NCBI GenBank assembly: GCA_029959085.1
Contig: JARWIR010000210.1
Span: 62,001 to 126,000 of the forward strand
DNA: 64,000 bases
Reading direction: 5' to 3'
From: Nemophila menziesii
Taxonomy: Eukaryota; Streptophyta; Magnoliopsida; Boraginales; Hydrophyllaceae
Part shown: positions 10,845 through 23,755 of the stretch, one piece after another
Numbering within the stretch: position 1 is the first letter of the stretch
Layout: every line of letters starts with the position of its first letter
The notes under the pieces: model-generated
What the model was told of the DNA's origin: nothing
Databases searched by the model: none
What the model saw: only the letters and a program-made list of their open reading frames with translations
Program-made: the position numbers and the translations under genes

Positions 10845-11530
10845 GTGATTGTAATACCCAAGAGTGTGATAAAGAAATATATAGTATAGGAAAAGTTTAC
10901 TATCCGCAAGTGTACGGGATATTGAAAAGTAATAATAAATATATGAAGGGGTTATTGTCTCCACATGGACTATGAAAGTTAAGATGATTGTGTTTACAAG
11001 AATGGTAGATTGAGTTTCGAATAAGAGTAATTGTCTAAATATATTTGATGGGTTTATGATTATAAAAAGAAAAGTGTGATAAATAAGGATTAATTAGGAT
11101 TGTTGATAAATAACGAAAAGTAAAATCTAAGATGGAATTTGAATTTAAACTCTCAAATTCAACTAATTACATGTATATAAATGTAAGGGATAATTAGTCT
11201 TTTCACACAGGTCGAAATCTGGAAACAGATTTGGAAACGGATTTGGAATGGTAAAGAATGGTGGAACCCTTCTTCTCCTTCTTCTTACGTCTTGCTGCTG
11301 ACTCCAGCACTTTTTAGCTCTCCAAAATTTTGTAGTCATATTTAATTAACTTCTAAAACACTTATATAGCATCCTAAAAACGTTTGGGTCCAAATGGGCT
11401 TATTTAGATGGCGTAAAATAGCCCAACTCGTTTTTACTTATTGTCGGACTAGTTCGAGCCACAGTGGACGCATTAGAATTACTTCTTGATCTCAAATCCT
11501 AACTGACTTCCGTCGCATCTCAAGCATCAC
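10845..11530 (-). mobile_element. second LTR-like fragment, copy 1
   Basis: The motif order (near 10,915 CGCAAGTGTACGGGATATTG, then AAGTAATAATAAATA; near 11,380-11,440 AACGTTTGGGTCCAAATGGGC and GCCCAACTCG) parallels the LTR at 8,847-10,198. Its edges are unclear. It is repeated at 22,258-22,990. No primer binding site was seen at its 10,845 end. Confidence 0.45.
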
Positions 11531-11535
11531 TATCT

Positions 11536-11820
11536 TCAAGTAATATCCAAATCAAAGGATATATTTTGAAAACTATGACCAATAAACGTGGTGACTGAAT
11601 CAAGTGGTTTTAGTACTTCTCCGATAGACACTCTAACTTCTCCAACGTGATCAACAAAAACATTCACTATGGACCTAATTAAATTATCTACACATTCCTC
11701 TAACAAGATTCTACAACCCACTTTGATCTCTCCTGCCAAAATCTTAGTCCCTGATACGGACGCATGAGTAAGCACTCTATTTCTCTTTAGAGGAGTCTGA
11801 AGCTTCTCATCTTCCTTCAC
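11536..11820 (-). other. open stretch of unknown identity next to BED finger
   Basis: About 94 codons are open from a GTG-like start at 11,820, overlapping by one base the stop of the BED-finger reading frame upstream (TAGTG). The translation, with GTKILAGEIKVGCRILLEE and VNVFVDHVGEVRVSIGEVL, resembles nothing I know and does not look like the DUF659 part of a hAT transposase. The 5' half is absent from copy 2. It may be chance. Confidence 0.2.
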
Positions 11821-12032
11821 TAATTATCTCTATTCTCAAGTAGCTCATTTTGACAAACATCCTTAACAAGTGTAGGTACATTCTTACAACTGACAACATC
11901 TTCATGAATGCCAGTTACATGGTATCTAAATCGATTAAAGCCAATGCTCATAACCTTGTTACAGTAGTAACATCTAACTTTTCCTTTTTTTCCATCGAGA
12001 AAAGTCCCATGCTCGTGTATAAAATCTTTCAA
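11820..12032 (-). pseudogene. hAT transposase N-terminal BED zinc finger fragment
   Basis: The 70-residue frame contains HGTFLDGKKGKVRCYYCNKV, then FNRFRYHVTGIHEDVVSCKNVP. This is the plant BED finger of hAT transposases: C-x2-C, then a H-x5-6-[HC] pair followed by the hallmark CK.VP. In the family this domain binds DNA ahead of a DUF659/RNase H-like catalytic core, neither of which is present. The frame ends at TAG at 11,820-11,822. Only copy 1 carries it; copy 2 homology stops at the equivalent of 11,696. Confidence 0.7.
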
Positions 12033-12044
12033 AGCCGTTATTAG

Positions 12045-12326
12045 ATTATAACTTTTAACTATGATGGAACCAAAAGATTAAGTCCACAATTAATCTGTGT
12101 GTATCAGGTTAAGCAGCCTTCTGAAAAAGATAACCATAAGTTATATTGCAAACAACATGATAATATACAATGGTATATTACAAGGTCATTAGCTAAGGTT
12201 TTTGTCTCGGATTGATATTTTTTGTTAAATACATAACAATTTAATGTGTTGTATCATCAATATTATTGTCGGTAATTTTTTTTCTTAATTTCATTTGTAA
12301 TTTTATCCTGGTTATACAAAATGGTA
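12045..12326. other. spacer between duplication copies
   Basis: Sequence unique to the junction of copies 1 and 2; AT-rich, with no gene or element recognised. Confidence 0.5.
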
Positions 12327-13189
12327 ACCATGTCTGATAGCCATATATTAACCCTTATGATCTCCCCTTTTCTTTATCCTGGTGATGCTGAAAGGGGTAG
12401 TAATTGCATTCTAGGCTTTATTTGAACCTCCAAAAACCCCACAAAATGAGTCTTCTCCTATTAAAACAAAACATTCCCCACTTCCTAGTCTTGCTAGAAG
12501 AATTATTGATCCAATCTATGACCAACATCGTTAATATACTTCTTTTATATTGTCTTTATATATGGTGACTTCTAAAAATTACTTAAAAAGATTTACGATC
12601 TACAAACATAAAATATGCTAAATATGTTCAGTTTCAGTTTACATGCTAAACTTGTTATTCTTTACGCCCATTCAGTATTTTTCTAAATAATCTTTAATAG
12701 TGTGTTATACGTTAAATAGTGTCTACATGATGTTTAATTATCCCAATGGAATTAGATTGGAGATCTTCAATTAGGATAATACCTTAACACAAATACTTTC
12801 TTTTACTCCTTGAATCATAATTGAACAGACCATCTTCAGAACAATAAATTAAACATTAAGGGTTGACCATTTTTTATTAAGCATCACAAGTGAGTAATAT
12901 GAACCAACAAAGTACAATAAGGTAAGAAAATCCAATCACATCATTAAAGAAACAGAAAAATTAGATGGACCAACTCTAGAAACATACCTTGTATAGGAAA
13001 TCAATGAAAGAAGCTACACATCCAATAAATGTTCTCTTTTCTTGAAATATCATGACCAACTATTATTTTCATGTAAGTTAAATAGCACATTATTATATGC
13101 ATGAACAAAAATATACTCTTTTATTAGACATAAATCACATGTTCGGTACAACTTTTGAAACTCTTTCTTAGAGATATTCTTAATATTGT

Positions 13190-14200
13190 GAAGGAAAGTG
13201 GGAAAAAATCGGCCCAATAACGAAGGATATATGACAAAAACAGTGAGTGATGTTTTTCCTGACCTATATTTTAGGAAACGAATTTGAGTTGGAATTTGAC
13301 TCAAATTACTTGTTTTCCACTACAAAATTTCGACCTAGGGTTAGAAAAATCCTATAAATACACCCTCTTATCATTGTCAACATGTCCTTGCTTAATTATT
13401 AGTATCATTAAGAGAAGCATTTTGACAGTATGTATCTTTATTTTAGTTTATTTCTTTCAATAATGAACTAGTTTTCCCATAGCTTGGGTTTTGCATACGT
13501 ATAATTTTTAAATTCTATTATCCTCTAAGTTGGTTTGGAGAAAAACGTTTTAAATCGATTGAGCTTTGGTGTATTGATTGTAGTTCTTGCTAGTGAACGA
13601 GTATAGACTACCCCATTATAGCAGTTGGATGTTCACCCGGAAGGGGTGTCTTGATGTTGAAACACCACACAAACGTCAAGTGTAATGTGGTGATCATAAC
13701 AAGCTTGCCTAACTAGATAGTCATTAGGGTTTGAGATTAACCACCGATCATTCTGAAGGGTCCCCTTACCCAAGTCCCCTGATAATTGTTAGGTCGCCAC
13801 CTAAAGTCTACTCGGAAGGGGGTTGGAGGAATATAGAATTATGGCTACTTTCTTTAAGAGTTTTAATCACCCTTATACTTTTTAGAAGAAATAGAAGGAT
13901 AAGGGCATAAAAGAAAACCTAAGCTATATCTCTCATCTTATTCTTACATTTTTATTTATTGCATTAGTCTTTAATTTGATCATATTCTCTCCAACATTAT
14001 TCATATTTACTTTTATTGTCTTCTAATTCCACGAGCTAATTCTTACTACACTTTCTTTTATTTCATACGTATAACACACTAATTCCTTGTGAACAAATCT
14101 AACTTATCATCAAAACTTACGTACGACCTGTGATACTTGTAGTAAGTAACATGATTGGTTAGGGTGATAGTTCGTATCTTTATTATCATTATATTATCAC
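13190..14200 (+). mobile_element. degenerate LTR-like fragment, copy 2
   Basis: Counterpart of 1,050-2,120 with the TATA box conserved at 13,351-13,361 (CCTATAAATAC). About 60 bp are missing near 13,565 relative to copy 1. No coding capacity. Confidence 0.45.
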
Positions 14201-14261
14201 ACCCTACCAGCCACCAGAGAGTAATCCGAAAAATATAGGCCACTGGTTCAAAATTAGCGAA

Positions 14262-15509
14262 GCGAGGGATGGAGGTATCGAGTATTTGTCTATGGTGTGG
14301 GGCAGACGAGGATAGAGTTATTGATTTGTTCTAGGACTATGAAAGTGTAGGAACATATTCGAAGTTGTTAAAAAGAAGCTTTAGTGGGGTCAGTATAGAG
14401 ATGGAGGGGTTTCTATTACACGAGAGCGGGTTGGGCCGGACTCTGGAGATAGTTAATCAGCGGGTCAGGAGCGGATACCAACGTAAGCCAAATTTGCTAC
14501 AGAAATTGCAGTTTTCGGTGAGGTACTCTATCGCCATATTAAAGAACATACAATTGAGATTTGGGTAGGGACCTGTGACTACAATTTTACAACATTTAGG
14601 GGTCCAAACATGAGGAAAGCACATCCATCATCAGCGGCAGTAGGGTTGTTAACAGTGGTAGGGTTCCAGAAGAGGCGTACAGTAACCAGGAGGCGCTACA
14701 ACAGCCCGGGTGACTTCACCTTCAATCTCGAGACACGTCTAGGAGGCTGAGTGACGTGATGTGGTAGAGTAAAAATCTAGGCGAGAACGCTGAGTTGGAA
14801 TGTGTTTTTCACCTCTTTAGTAGTTGTGGATTGGAAGGAACACAATGAGACGGTGTTTAATAATGGGCCATTCCTGGGTGGAGAAAATTTAATTAAAAAG
14901 GCGAAATGGTTTGCCATCAATTATTTGTAAGAGTGGTGATGACATCGGAAGAAAACTGTTAAGCATAATGATCATGTGGAATGGATTGGGTGGAATAAAC
15001 CGATTAATGGATATAAACTAAACATATATAGGACTTGGAGCAAGGATCAAGGGAAAGGAGGTGCATGTGGTGTCTTGAGGGTCAAGGAGGGCAATTGGAT
15101 GAATGTTTTTACCATGAATATTAGGGGATACTTTGCGGTAGTCTTGGAGTTAATGTTATTTACAAGGGACTCCAAACGGTTATGGATTTGGGAGTGAGAG
15201 AGCTATGGGTTAAAGTGGATTCCCATGAGGTCATACAATTAATCATGTGGAGTGGGGAAGAGGTTTAGCGGCTTTTTGGTTTGATGGGATTCTGGTGTTG
15301 TTGGAAAATAATGCCTCATTCAAAATTAAAGGTATTTATCGAGAAGTAAATGTATGTGCTCATTGTTTAGCACGATCGAGACTTAGGCAATCAAGTGGTT
15401 ATTCATCATTCATTGACATTTGGGGAGTCCTTATAATGAACAGCTGCGAATGGAAAGCTCGTAGGAGAATATTCACGTCGAAATTAATAGATGTTTTGAA
15501 CATGTAATA
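14262..15509 (+). pseudogene. LINE 3' end: zinc knuckle and RNase H, copy 2
   Basis: Counterpart of 2,165-3,432. The knuckle reads ICLWCGADED, VIDLF, then a TAG where copy 1 has Trp (14,332-14,334). RNase H is open from 14,976: WNKPINGYKLNIYRTWSK (first catalytic Asp now Tyr), GGACGVLRVKEGNWM, VLELML, ending at 15,197. A frameshift follows, and the next part reads LWVKVDSHEV (Asp kept). The end, from 15,247, keeps NNASFKIKGIYREVNVCAH and CLARSRLRQSSG. Copies 1 and 2 have therefore lost different catalytic residues. No RT domain is present. Confidence 0.72.
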
Positions 15510-16055
15510 GGTCATTTTCTATGGTCTTAAAAACTTCATTGTATTAAAAAAAATAGCTTTATAAATACAGGAAAACATCATATATTAAAAAAATAAGAGT
15601 TTTCCAAGTTAGACATAAAATGACGAGAATCAATTGAATAATTGACAAAATCTGAAAATAGATAAAATATTTCCCGAGTTGAAAAAATTTACACATCAAA
15701 AGAAGTTTTAAAAAATTTACACTAGTTGTGACCCTCTTTCTCTTACATTAAAATCAATTGGTAAATTAGTTAAAAGAAATTGTGCAATTTCCGTAACAAT
15801 AAGGTAATATAAGTGAATTTTTTTAACTTCCTGCCTTGTTCGAGTTTTCCACGATGACCTAATAAAAAACAAAGATGTATATAGCTCGTTAGTTCAGCGT
15901 TACAAAGTTCGTAAACTTAGAAATTTTTGCATAATACATAACATTGAGCTAAGATATTTGATTAAATTCTAATAAATAATAAATTAATAAATTAAAATCA
16001 CAAACAACACTAAAATAAATAAAATTAAACATTACTCACTTTTTTCCCTTTTGAT
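15510..16055. other. AT-rich spacer, copy 2
   Basis: Counterpart of 3,433-3,980; nothing recognised. Confidence 0.5.
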
Positions 16056-16280
16056 TTAATTTTCTGCACATGATTCATTAACTAGATTTATCTCACTATA
16101 TTCTTCAAACCATGTGTTATATAGCTTCAATGAGGTTAAAGTTTTACTAAAGTAAACCATTTTAGGTAATCGATGATGACTGTTTTGATCATGCAAATGA
16201 ATATCTATCTCTTGCACATTTCTACTAATTACTGTGTTAATCCAACAATTCATAGTAGGAGCTAAAAAACCGGTTCTCAA
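16056..16280 (-). pseudogene. F-box/LRR (FBD-type) exon fragment, copy 2
   Basis: Counterpart of 3,983-4,210, 74 residues, with SRNVQEIDIHL, HHRLPK and SKTLTSLKLYNTW. The open frame has survived in both copies with mostly conservative changes. That could be chance over such a short length, or could mean an exon that decayed late. No F-box motif is visible upstream within 0.4 kb. Confidence 0.62.
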
Positions 16281-16650
16281 ACATATATGAAGCTTTTGAC
16301 CATAAGAGATATGATCGAGTCTAGTGGCTAAATAATTCTCTGATGATCTTGAGTGGGATGTTAAGGAGAAGACTTAACATAATTCTCCACATGTAAATTA
16401 TTTAACTATTGTTAGTATATTAGATGTCCTATATATTTATTTCACAAATGTAACTCATACTTAACTATAGACAGTCATGATTGATATGTATATATTACAG
16501 GTACAAAATATGCAAATGTTATATTCATTCACAAGGTTTTTACAATGTTAAAACAAGTCAATCAACTAAAAATGAAACGTGATAACAAGTACCCTAACAA
16601 ATACTTCCAACTTTGTTAGATAAACGTTTTAGGATCTAGAAACAAAAAAC

Positions 16651-17273
16651 ATGCCAAATATGTACAGATAGATTAAGTTACATACTAAACCTAAAAATGT
16701 GCAGATAGATTCATTATAAATGTTTTTAGGCCATAGGTAATAGTCTAGAAATGGAATTTACTAGTAATAATATAACAATTTTAGACTTGTACCTGCAATA
16801 AAATGCGTACAAGTTTTGTGCTACCAAAACATGAAGCTTCGAGAAATCATTGATTAACATTATCGGCCCAACTTCAACTAACATACCGAGTAAACCTTAA
16901 AATGTAGTTGCATATGTGCCTGAAGCCCAACCAGGGTCAAATGAACTAGAGAGAAGTGTGAGTGGAAAACAAGCTGTATTTTTCCACTCACACTTTCGAT
17001 GCAGCTTGTTTTCCACTCAATATTTTCTCTAGTTCATTTGACCCTGGTTGGGCTTCAGATATATCTACAACTGCAGTTCAAGGTTTACTCGGTATGTTAG
17101 TTGAAGGTGGGGCCGATAATGTTAATTAATGCTTTCTCGAAGCTTCACGTTTTGGTAGCATAGTACTTGTACGAATTTTATTGCAGGTACAAGTCTAAAA
17201 TTGTTATATTATTCCTAATAGATTCCACTTTTATGCTAGTATGTAACTGAATCTATCTGCACATATTTGGCAT
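16651..17273. repeat. foldback inverted repeat, copy 2
   Basis: Left arm 16,651-16,974, loop about 29 nt, right arm 17,004-17,273. The inner stem is nearly perfect: CCTGAAGCCCAACCAGGGTC pairs with its complement at 17,040-17,060, followed by the CAAATGAACTAGAG stem. The left arm retains an ACTTGTACCTGCAATAAAATGCGTACAAGT segment missing from copy 1; the right arm here lacks a segment around the GGCCTA block that copy 1 retains. Each copy's longer arm helps reconstruct the original extent. Confidence 0.9.
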
Positions 17274-17279
17274 TTTATT

Positions 17280-19195
17280 CTTTACGCCCATTCAATATTT
17301 ATCTACATAATCTTTAATAATGTGTCAGGTTTTAAATTGTATCTACATGATGTTATTTCCTCCCCCGGCAATTAGATTGGATATATCTTCTTTTAATATA
17401 ATAGCATAACGAAAATAATTTCTTTTACTCCTCTAATCCAATTTGAACATGTCCATTGTCAAACTAAAATTTACCATGTTTAGAAATATAATTTAATCAT
17501 CAATGGTTGACCAGTTGTTATTAACTATCACAACTAATTGAATCAACAAATTATAATGGGTCAAAAAAATCTAATCTCATATATAGAAAAATAGCAAAAT
17601 CAATAGACTTACCAGGTTAATTATAATGAATATTATTTCTATTCGAAATGTCATGACCAACTATATTTTCCTGTAAATTGAATAACACTTATGATATGCA
17701 TGTACAAAAATAAAAATACAAATGATCGTTTCTTGAAATATATTTTTTATGTTAATTTCACTATTAATAGAACCGATAATTAAATTTGACCTTCACGAAA
17801 TCTTGATGGATGACATAATCAAACTTTATACGAAGCTTCTATACCAATTTACCTACGAATATTACGAAAATCGGCTCCATTGGAACCTTGTGCACAAACC
17901 AGTTTCTAATAAATACTTTGATGATTCACGAAGTAACTTAATAAAAAATATTAGTGTAGTACCTCGACAAGTATAAATTTCAAAACAGAATGAATCTTGA
18001 GACTTTTCAATCCTTATTGCTCGTCAGGTAAAGGTATCTCGGATCTTCTATCTAATCTACCTAGACAAAGAAGACCCTGGACCACTATATCATTTCTTCT
18101 TTGATATATATACCAATATTATTTATCTAAACATGTAAAGTACTAATTTATTTTTTAATTTAATCGACATACCTTTCCGACCTCTATTCGAATTCTCTAG
18201 ATTTCAAGGTAAGCAATTGTTCTTTCACTGACTTAACGCCCACCAATCACATCAATCTTATTTATAAAGTTTATGCAAGTCTGGATGGACAACAACAAGT
18301 TGTAAATAATTATCATATATCAAAAGTGTGCCTATAATAAACATCTAATGTGTCCTTTCTTACTTGATAATCATGTGCATAATTTAACATTTCACGAATC
18401 AATCTTGTACTTTTCCCTATGTATTTATCAGTGGAACCTGATACAATGCACACAAAATGATAAAAAAAAGATTGGTCCAGAATAATTTTTCCAAGTATTA
18501 AACAAGTAAGTAAGTACCATTAAGAAATTGGCATCTATATTGCTTGCTATTGACAGGCTAACAATGTCTTCCTAATCCAGGAGGCTATACAGAAGGAAAC
18601 CCTGAACGAAGAGTTTGGATTTAGGCGGCGTCTTTATTTTTTAGGTTAATTTTTTTTTAAGATGTACGAGTGTGTGTAAGTGTTATGTTATAAGGACATT
18701 GTATTATGGATTGGTCATGTACAAACTAAATTGAGAAAAAAGATTAAAAAAATGATGTCTACTTTACAATTATGTGATTTGGGCTTATTTTTTATCTAGC
18801 CCACTTAACAATAACACTCTTTTTTATGACAAGTAAAATATTATATTCAAAGAGAAAAATATTTTTGTCATTTCGAGTTTTTTAGTTCACTAGAAATATT
18901 TTTTTCTGAAATTATTGATTAGCACCTAATTTTTTTATCCTTTACTGGTTGATATAGAGTGTTTTTATTAACCCTAATTATTTGTAATATTGTATGAATT
19001 AGTACTTTGTGTATTTGGTATTTGAACTTATTCACAAAGTAATTATTTATATAGTTTTATGTAATTTTTGTTGTTGTATGTTTATATCGTTTAGTATTGG
19101 GTATAGATATGTGTGTGTTGTGTATATTTTATTTATATATAGGTAGTAATTTATGCAAAATGGTATGTATGCTGATTATGTTAATATGTACCCGA
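17280..19195. other. unassigned AT-rich stretch, copy 2
   Basis: Counterpart of 5,185-7,085. A short open stretch at 17,749-17,976 (plus) corresponds to the one at 5,663 but ends differently. No function recognised. Confidence 0.45.
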
Positions 19196-19199
19196 TTTT

Positions 19200-19545
19200 A
19201 TGTATGTGATATAGAATTTTCAGGGACTTGTAGTGCAATTTGATAACAAATTTCCTTGCAATTGTAGAGGTGGGGGTTATACCCACTTTTGTATGTGATA
19301 TAGATTTTCAGGTATCGATAGTGACATTTTAAAACAAAGGTCTACAGTTTCAATGGTGGGTTTTACCCATTTTTGTGGTAGGCTTTTAGCCACTTTCTTT
19401 TTATGGGGTTTATACCTCCATAAATATTTAAGGGACCTATAGTTAAATTTGATAACAAAGGTCCATGTAGTTGGAGTGCTGGGTATCTCACATAGAATTT
19501 CAAGATACTTATAACGCAATTTGATAACAAAGTTAATTGCGATAT
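19200..19545. repeat. degenerate ~92-bp tandem repeat, copy 2
   Basis: Counterpart of 7,090-7,430 with the same TATGTGATATAGA...TTTCAGG and GGGTTATACCCAC / GGGTTTTACCC blocks. Confidence 0.45.
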
Positions 19546-19549
19546 AGAT

Positions 19550-20945
19550 CATTGTCTATCTTCTCCCCATATTGGAAGGTGGGCAAGGCTCGAATTACTT
19601 TTACTGATTTTGTAATATAATGGATTTTTGTTAGCCTATGCGAGGAAAATATTTAAAAAATATGCCCTTTTTATCGTCATGTGTAAGGATAAATTGTTTA
19701 CGCTTGTTTTTGTAATAGATTAGATATCTTGTAGCAATGTTTATTACCAGCTTGCAATTTTTTAATGAACTTTAATACTTTTGGATATTTTTAAGCCTAT
19801 GGACGCAAATGATTTAGAATGTTTCCTTTTTTATTGTCATATGCAAGGATACAATTATTTACACTTAGTTTTGCAATATATTACACATCTTGTTATAGTT
19901 TTTATTACAAAATTAGTTTTTATGATGAGTGTCTATGTTCAAAACCCATAATTGTTACTGACCAAGGACCTCTAAACAACAATTAATATGTAAATACCTA
20001 CACATTAACCATTACGCATTATGTGAACCCCAAATAAAGTAGGTCAATAACTTCACAAACTCAATAAAAACTAGAGTTAATATGTGAGAGTCTAAAATAA
20101 AAACCTGATTATCTATAGTGGCATATACCCACTATATTACATGTAAATTTACCCTTGAACTTCTTCCTTGTTTAATCCTCAATGATAGCATTTTCAGGGC
20201 GTGTGATATACTTATGTCACACGGATTATGGGTATATACCATGTCACACAAATTTTGGGCATGCACCCACAACACTTATGTGAATATAAAGGTACCTTTT
20301 AACTTACCGTTAAATTATACATTTAAAAGACACGGATTACGATAAGGGTTCCGAAAATCAAGTTCTCATAACAATGTGTTTATATAGATTAAAATCATGC
20401 ATATAAAAATAATAATATACCATTGCTAATAAATTAAGGGTTACAATACGGTATTATTAAAACCAATATTTCAGTTTAATATTAATGCTTTACAATTCAT
20501 ATATTAATGGTTTTATACTCCTTCATAGATGAATTGGTAACAATATTACTTGACCTTAACATAAAAATGCTTACATATATGGTGATACATGACAAATGTT
20601 ATAAAGGAGCCCGCAAAGATTTCTTGTTGCGAAAACTTATTCTATTGCAATGGACGCACATCCTCCCATTGTGTTACACTATTCAATTGCATCAAGGACA
20701 TATATTTATCCTCTCCATCCATGAAAATTAAACGGTCCCTTTATATCGAATAACTAGAAAAGATCACTTTCTATTAGATATAACTAACACATGCTTAAAA
20801 ATGCATATATTTCAATTAAACATCTGGCCAGTGGGATCAATGAGTTAAAAATAACCTTCTAACTAAACTATGATATAGATTCAAAACCTGAGGGAACTAT
20901 AGTGCACAATGATTCTTTTTTTATACGAGGTGTGATATAAAAATT
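19550..20945. other. unassigned AT-rich stretch, copy 2
   Basis: Counterpart of 7,440-8,835. Nothing recognised on either strand. Confidence 0.45.
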
Positions 20946-20949
20946 AACA

Positions 20950-22252
20950 TTTGTTGAAGACTCCGTCCAAGTGTACGAGTTGTCATAAGTAATAAAAAGT
21001 GATAAGTTACTGTCTTAACAGGGAAGTAGAAGTTAAACGCGTGATTTAATTCTAATATAGATTTCGTTTGGAAAAACTACAACTAAAACAAAAACAATTT
21101 TAATTTTTTTTGAGAGATTAAGTACTACTAGGAAGCACATGACTAAAGATTACTAAAACAAAATCAAAGAACTAAAACAATAAAGCTTAACATGCGATGT
21201 ATAGAGGAATATCTCAAGATTGAGTAGTCACCACTAGCATGCTTTAGGACCATTACTTGATTAAAGGATAAATTGAGAATTTCACTTGCTAACCAAAATT
21301 CTATAAGTTGCTCCTGGGTAGTAGGGGATACTGCCTAATCGTAGAAACCTCTTCCGATTAATCCAACTAAATTAGCTAATATCTATATTCAAATCCTAAA
21401 TTATTTATCTAGCTAGATTAGATCTCCCGATTCTCAAACTCAACTAAACATTTATAATTTATTTTCTAAACACTAAACTCTCCGAGCCCGGGGGCACTTT
21501 AATCTATCACAACTCAATATGTGATAAAAAAAATAACTACATGAAACATAACTATGCATGCAATTACAAATTTCATGGAATATAATCCTAAATGAAAGAT
21601 AGAGTTCATACAAATGAAATATCAAGCTAAAATATCTTCAGCTCATGCTTAGAGAAAGAAAGAAAATATAATTAATTCATAATTTCAAGAAATAAAGGGA
21701 AAAAATAAAATTACATTATTTAATATGGAAATAAAGTTAAAGAAGGTGTGTGTTATTGCTTCTCGTTGATCTAAATCATTGTCCATCTTTTCACAACTCT
21801 ATACAATGATAAGTGGTTGTTTTGAGGCTAAAAATAGATTTTATACCCGTAAAGACGTTTGGACAATTTGGGCCGACTTAAACAAGTCATAAGTGTCTTA
21901 GTGGACTCTTTGTTGAAGTTGGACATCTTGGGCCTTCATAGAAAAATGTCCATAACTTTCTCATTTCAACTTTGATTTTCAAAACCTTTTATTATCACGC
22001 AACCTAGACTAAAATATATACATTGAGATGTTTTTTCATGATCAAAATCCTCAAAATTATCTAGCGTGAATTTCCAAAATTGGTGTAGACCTTTTTTCGA
22101 CAATTTTTGTTGAGCTTTTAGAGAAACTTTTGGCTCCTCTGCGACTTGACTTGTGTTCGTCCTTAGCTTGTAATTTCTTAGCTTCATGATGGTGTCTAGT
22201 ATCATCCAAGATCCTAGGATCTATAGACGTAACAAAAAAATCATCTCTAATT
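20950..22252 (-). mobile_element. Athila-like LTR, copy 2 (5' truncated)
   Basis: Counterpart of the LTR at 8,847-10,198, but its start (TGATGTCTCG) and the polypurine tract are gone. The sequence CATCTCTAATT is joined at about 22,252 straight to GCAGTGGTGTCGG, the equivalent of 10,833. The U5-like motif is at 20,950-21,020. Confidence 0.55.
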
Positions 22253-22257
22253 GCAGT

Positions 22258-23142
22258 GGTGTCGGTTATTGTAATACCCAAGAGTGTGATAAATAAGTAT
22301 ATAGTATAGGAAAGGTTTACTCCTCGCAAGTGTACGGGATATTGAAAAGTAATAATTAATATATGAAGGGGTTATCGTTTCCACATGCACTGTGAAAGTT
22401 AACATGATTTTGCTTACAAGTATGGTAGATTAAGATTCGAATAAAAGTAATTGACTAAATATATTTGATGGGTTTATGATTATAAAAACAAAAGTGCAGT
22501 AAATAAAAATTAACTAGGATTGTTCATAAAGAACGAAAAGTAAAATCTAAGATTGAATTGCAATTTAAACTACTAAACGATTTGAATATGGGAGAAATAT
22601 TTTTCAGTACTTTTAGTAACTCTCAAAGTTAACTAATTAGATGTTTATAAATGTAAGGGATAATTAGTGTTTTCACACTAATCGGAATTCGGAAACAGAT
22701 TTGGAATGGTAAAGAATGGTGGAACCCTTCTTCTTACGTCTTGTTGCTGACTCCAGCATTTTTTAGCTCTCGAAAATTGTGTTTGTATGTTATGAGCTTC
22801 TAAAACACTTATATAGCATCCTAAAAACGTTTGGGTCCAAATGGGCGTACTTAGATGGAGTAAAATAGCCTAACTCGTTTTTACTTGTGTCGGACTAGTT
22901 CGAGCCACATTGGAGGCATTAGCATAACTTCTTAATCTCAACTCCTAATTGACTTCCGTCACTTATCAAGCATCACTGATTTCAAGCAATATCCAAATCA
23001 AAAGGATATATTTCGAAAACTATGACCAATAATCGCGGTGACTGAATCAAGTGGTTTCAGTACTTCACCGATAAATGCTCTAACTTCTCCAAAGTGATCA
23101 ACAAAAACATTCACTATGGACATATTTAAATTACCTACATAT
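22258..23142 (-). mobile_element. second LTR-like fragment, copy 2
   Basis: Counterpart of 10,845-11,696, ending abruptly at 23,142. It carries two small extra segments near 22,565-22,615 absent from copy 1. No gene. Confidence 0.4.
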
Positions 23143-23755
23143 TGATGTCTCCTCTTTTGTTCTATATTTATATGCTTAGGAGACATTTAATTAGGTGATT
23201 ATCTGACTATTTTAATAGACTTTTAGTAATAATATGCAATATTCAAATTTCTCTCCTTCAATTTTAGTATTTTTTGATTTATTAAGCTTTTGCGCGTAAT
23301 ATTGTGTATTTTAGTTAAAATTTCCTAGGTTTTGAATACAAGCTAGGAGAGGTGTCCGAGGATAAAGTCAAAGATCGTGATATGGAGTCAAGTCATGAAG
23401 ACAAATCCCGAAAGAATTGAGATTTTAGAGCTGCAAATCTGGAAAGTTTCCAAAGATTGCTGATTTTGAGTCACCTAAGAGTCGATTTAGCTACTGACTT
23501 GTGAAATGAAAACGTGCCCCATTGAGTTACTGAACTTTAGCAACTAGAATAAGGTCAATCGGGCTTGAAACGAGTCGGTTAGAGCCATTTCAGTGGAGGT
23601 GGTGCAGCAGTTTCGGAATTTTGGGATAAGATAATGGGCTTGGTCCTTTATTATTTTATTTAATTATTAGCCTAAGGTCCAAGTCCGATTTTATAATTAT
23701 AAATAGGGCTTTTGACTTCTATTTTTCACACAATTTATTATTCACAAAAGTCAGA
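23143..23755 (+). mobile_element. LTR-like fragment (plus strand) with TATA box
   Basis: It starts TGATGTCTCC precisely at the end of the 12-kb duplication, the same first eight bases as the LTR start at 10,198. It is less AT-rich than its neighbours (for example GGCTTGAAACGAGTCGG) and has a TATA box, ATTATAAATAGGGC, at about 23,696-23,709. A complementary pair GTCTCCT/AGGAGAC lies in its first 35 bp. At 23,755 it is joined to an LTR piece of opposite orientation, so the 3' part is missing. I read it as the U3 and start of R of a Ty3-type LTR. Confidence 0.5.
23696..23709 (+). promoter_or_regulatory. TATA box of LTR-like fragment
   Basis: ATTATAAATAGGGC is a good plant TATA match about 550 bp after the putative LTR start, a reasonable U3 length. 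Confidence 0.45.

Larger units (their letters stand above)
171..11696. repeat. 12-kb direct duplication, copy 1
   Basis: Everything from about 171 to 11,696 recurs in the same order and orientation at 12,327-23,142, an offset of about 12.15 kb. Identity is high but broken by many substitutions and small indels, so the duplication is not recent. The unit carries LTR pieces, a LINE 3' end, an F-box exon, a foldback and further LTR pieces. Copy 1 keeps about 724 bp (roughly 10,109-10,832) that copy 2 lacks. Confidence 0.93.
12327..23142. repeat. 12-kb direct duplication, copy 2
   Basis: Collinear with 171-11,696. It starts at ACCATGTCTGATAGCC (compare 171) and ends at CTACATATT (compare 11,688-11,696), exactly where an LTR-like sequence starting TGATGTCTCC begins. 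Compared with copy 1 it lacks the 724 bp around the polypurine tract, has some differing small indels, and has a more complete foldback left arm. Confidence 0.93.

Noticed and set aside
10658..10975. 105-codon plus-strand frame spanning the LTR boundary
   Set aside because: Crosses non-coding element sequence and an LTR-like end on the other strand; not kept in copy 2.
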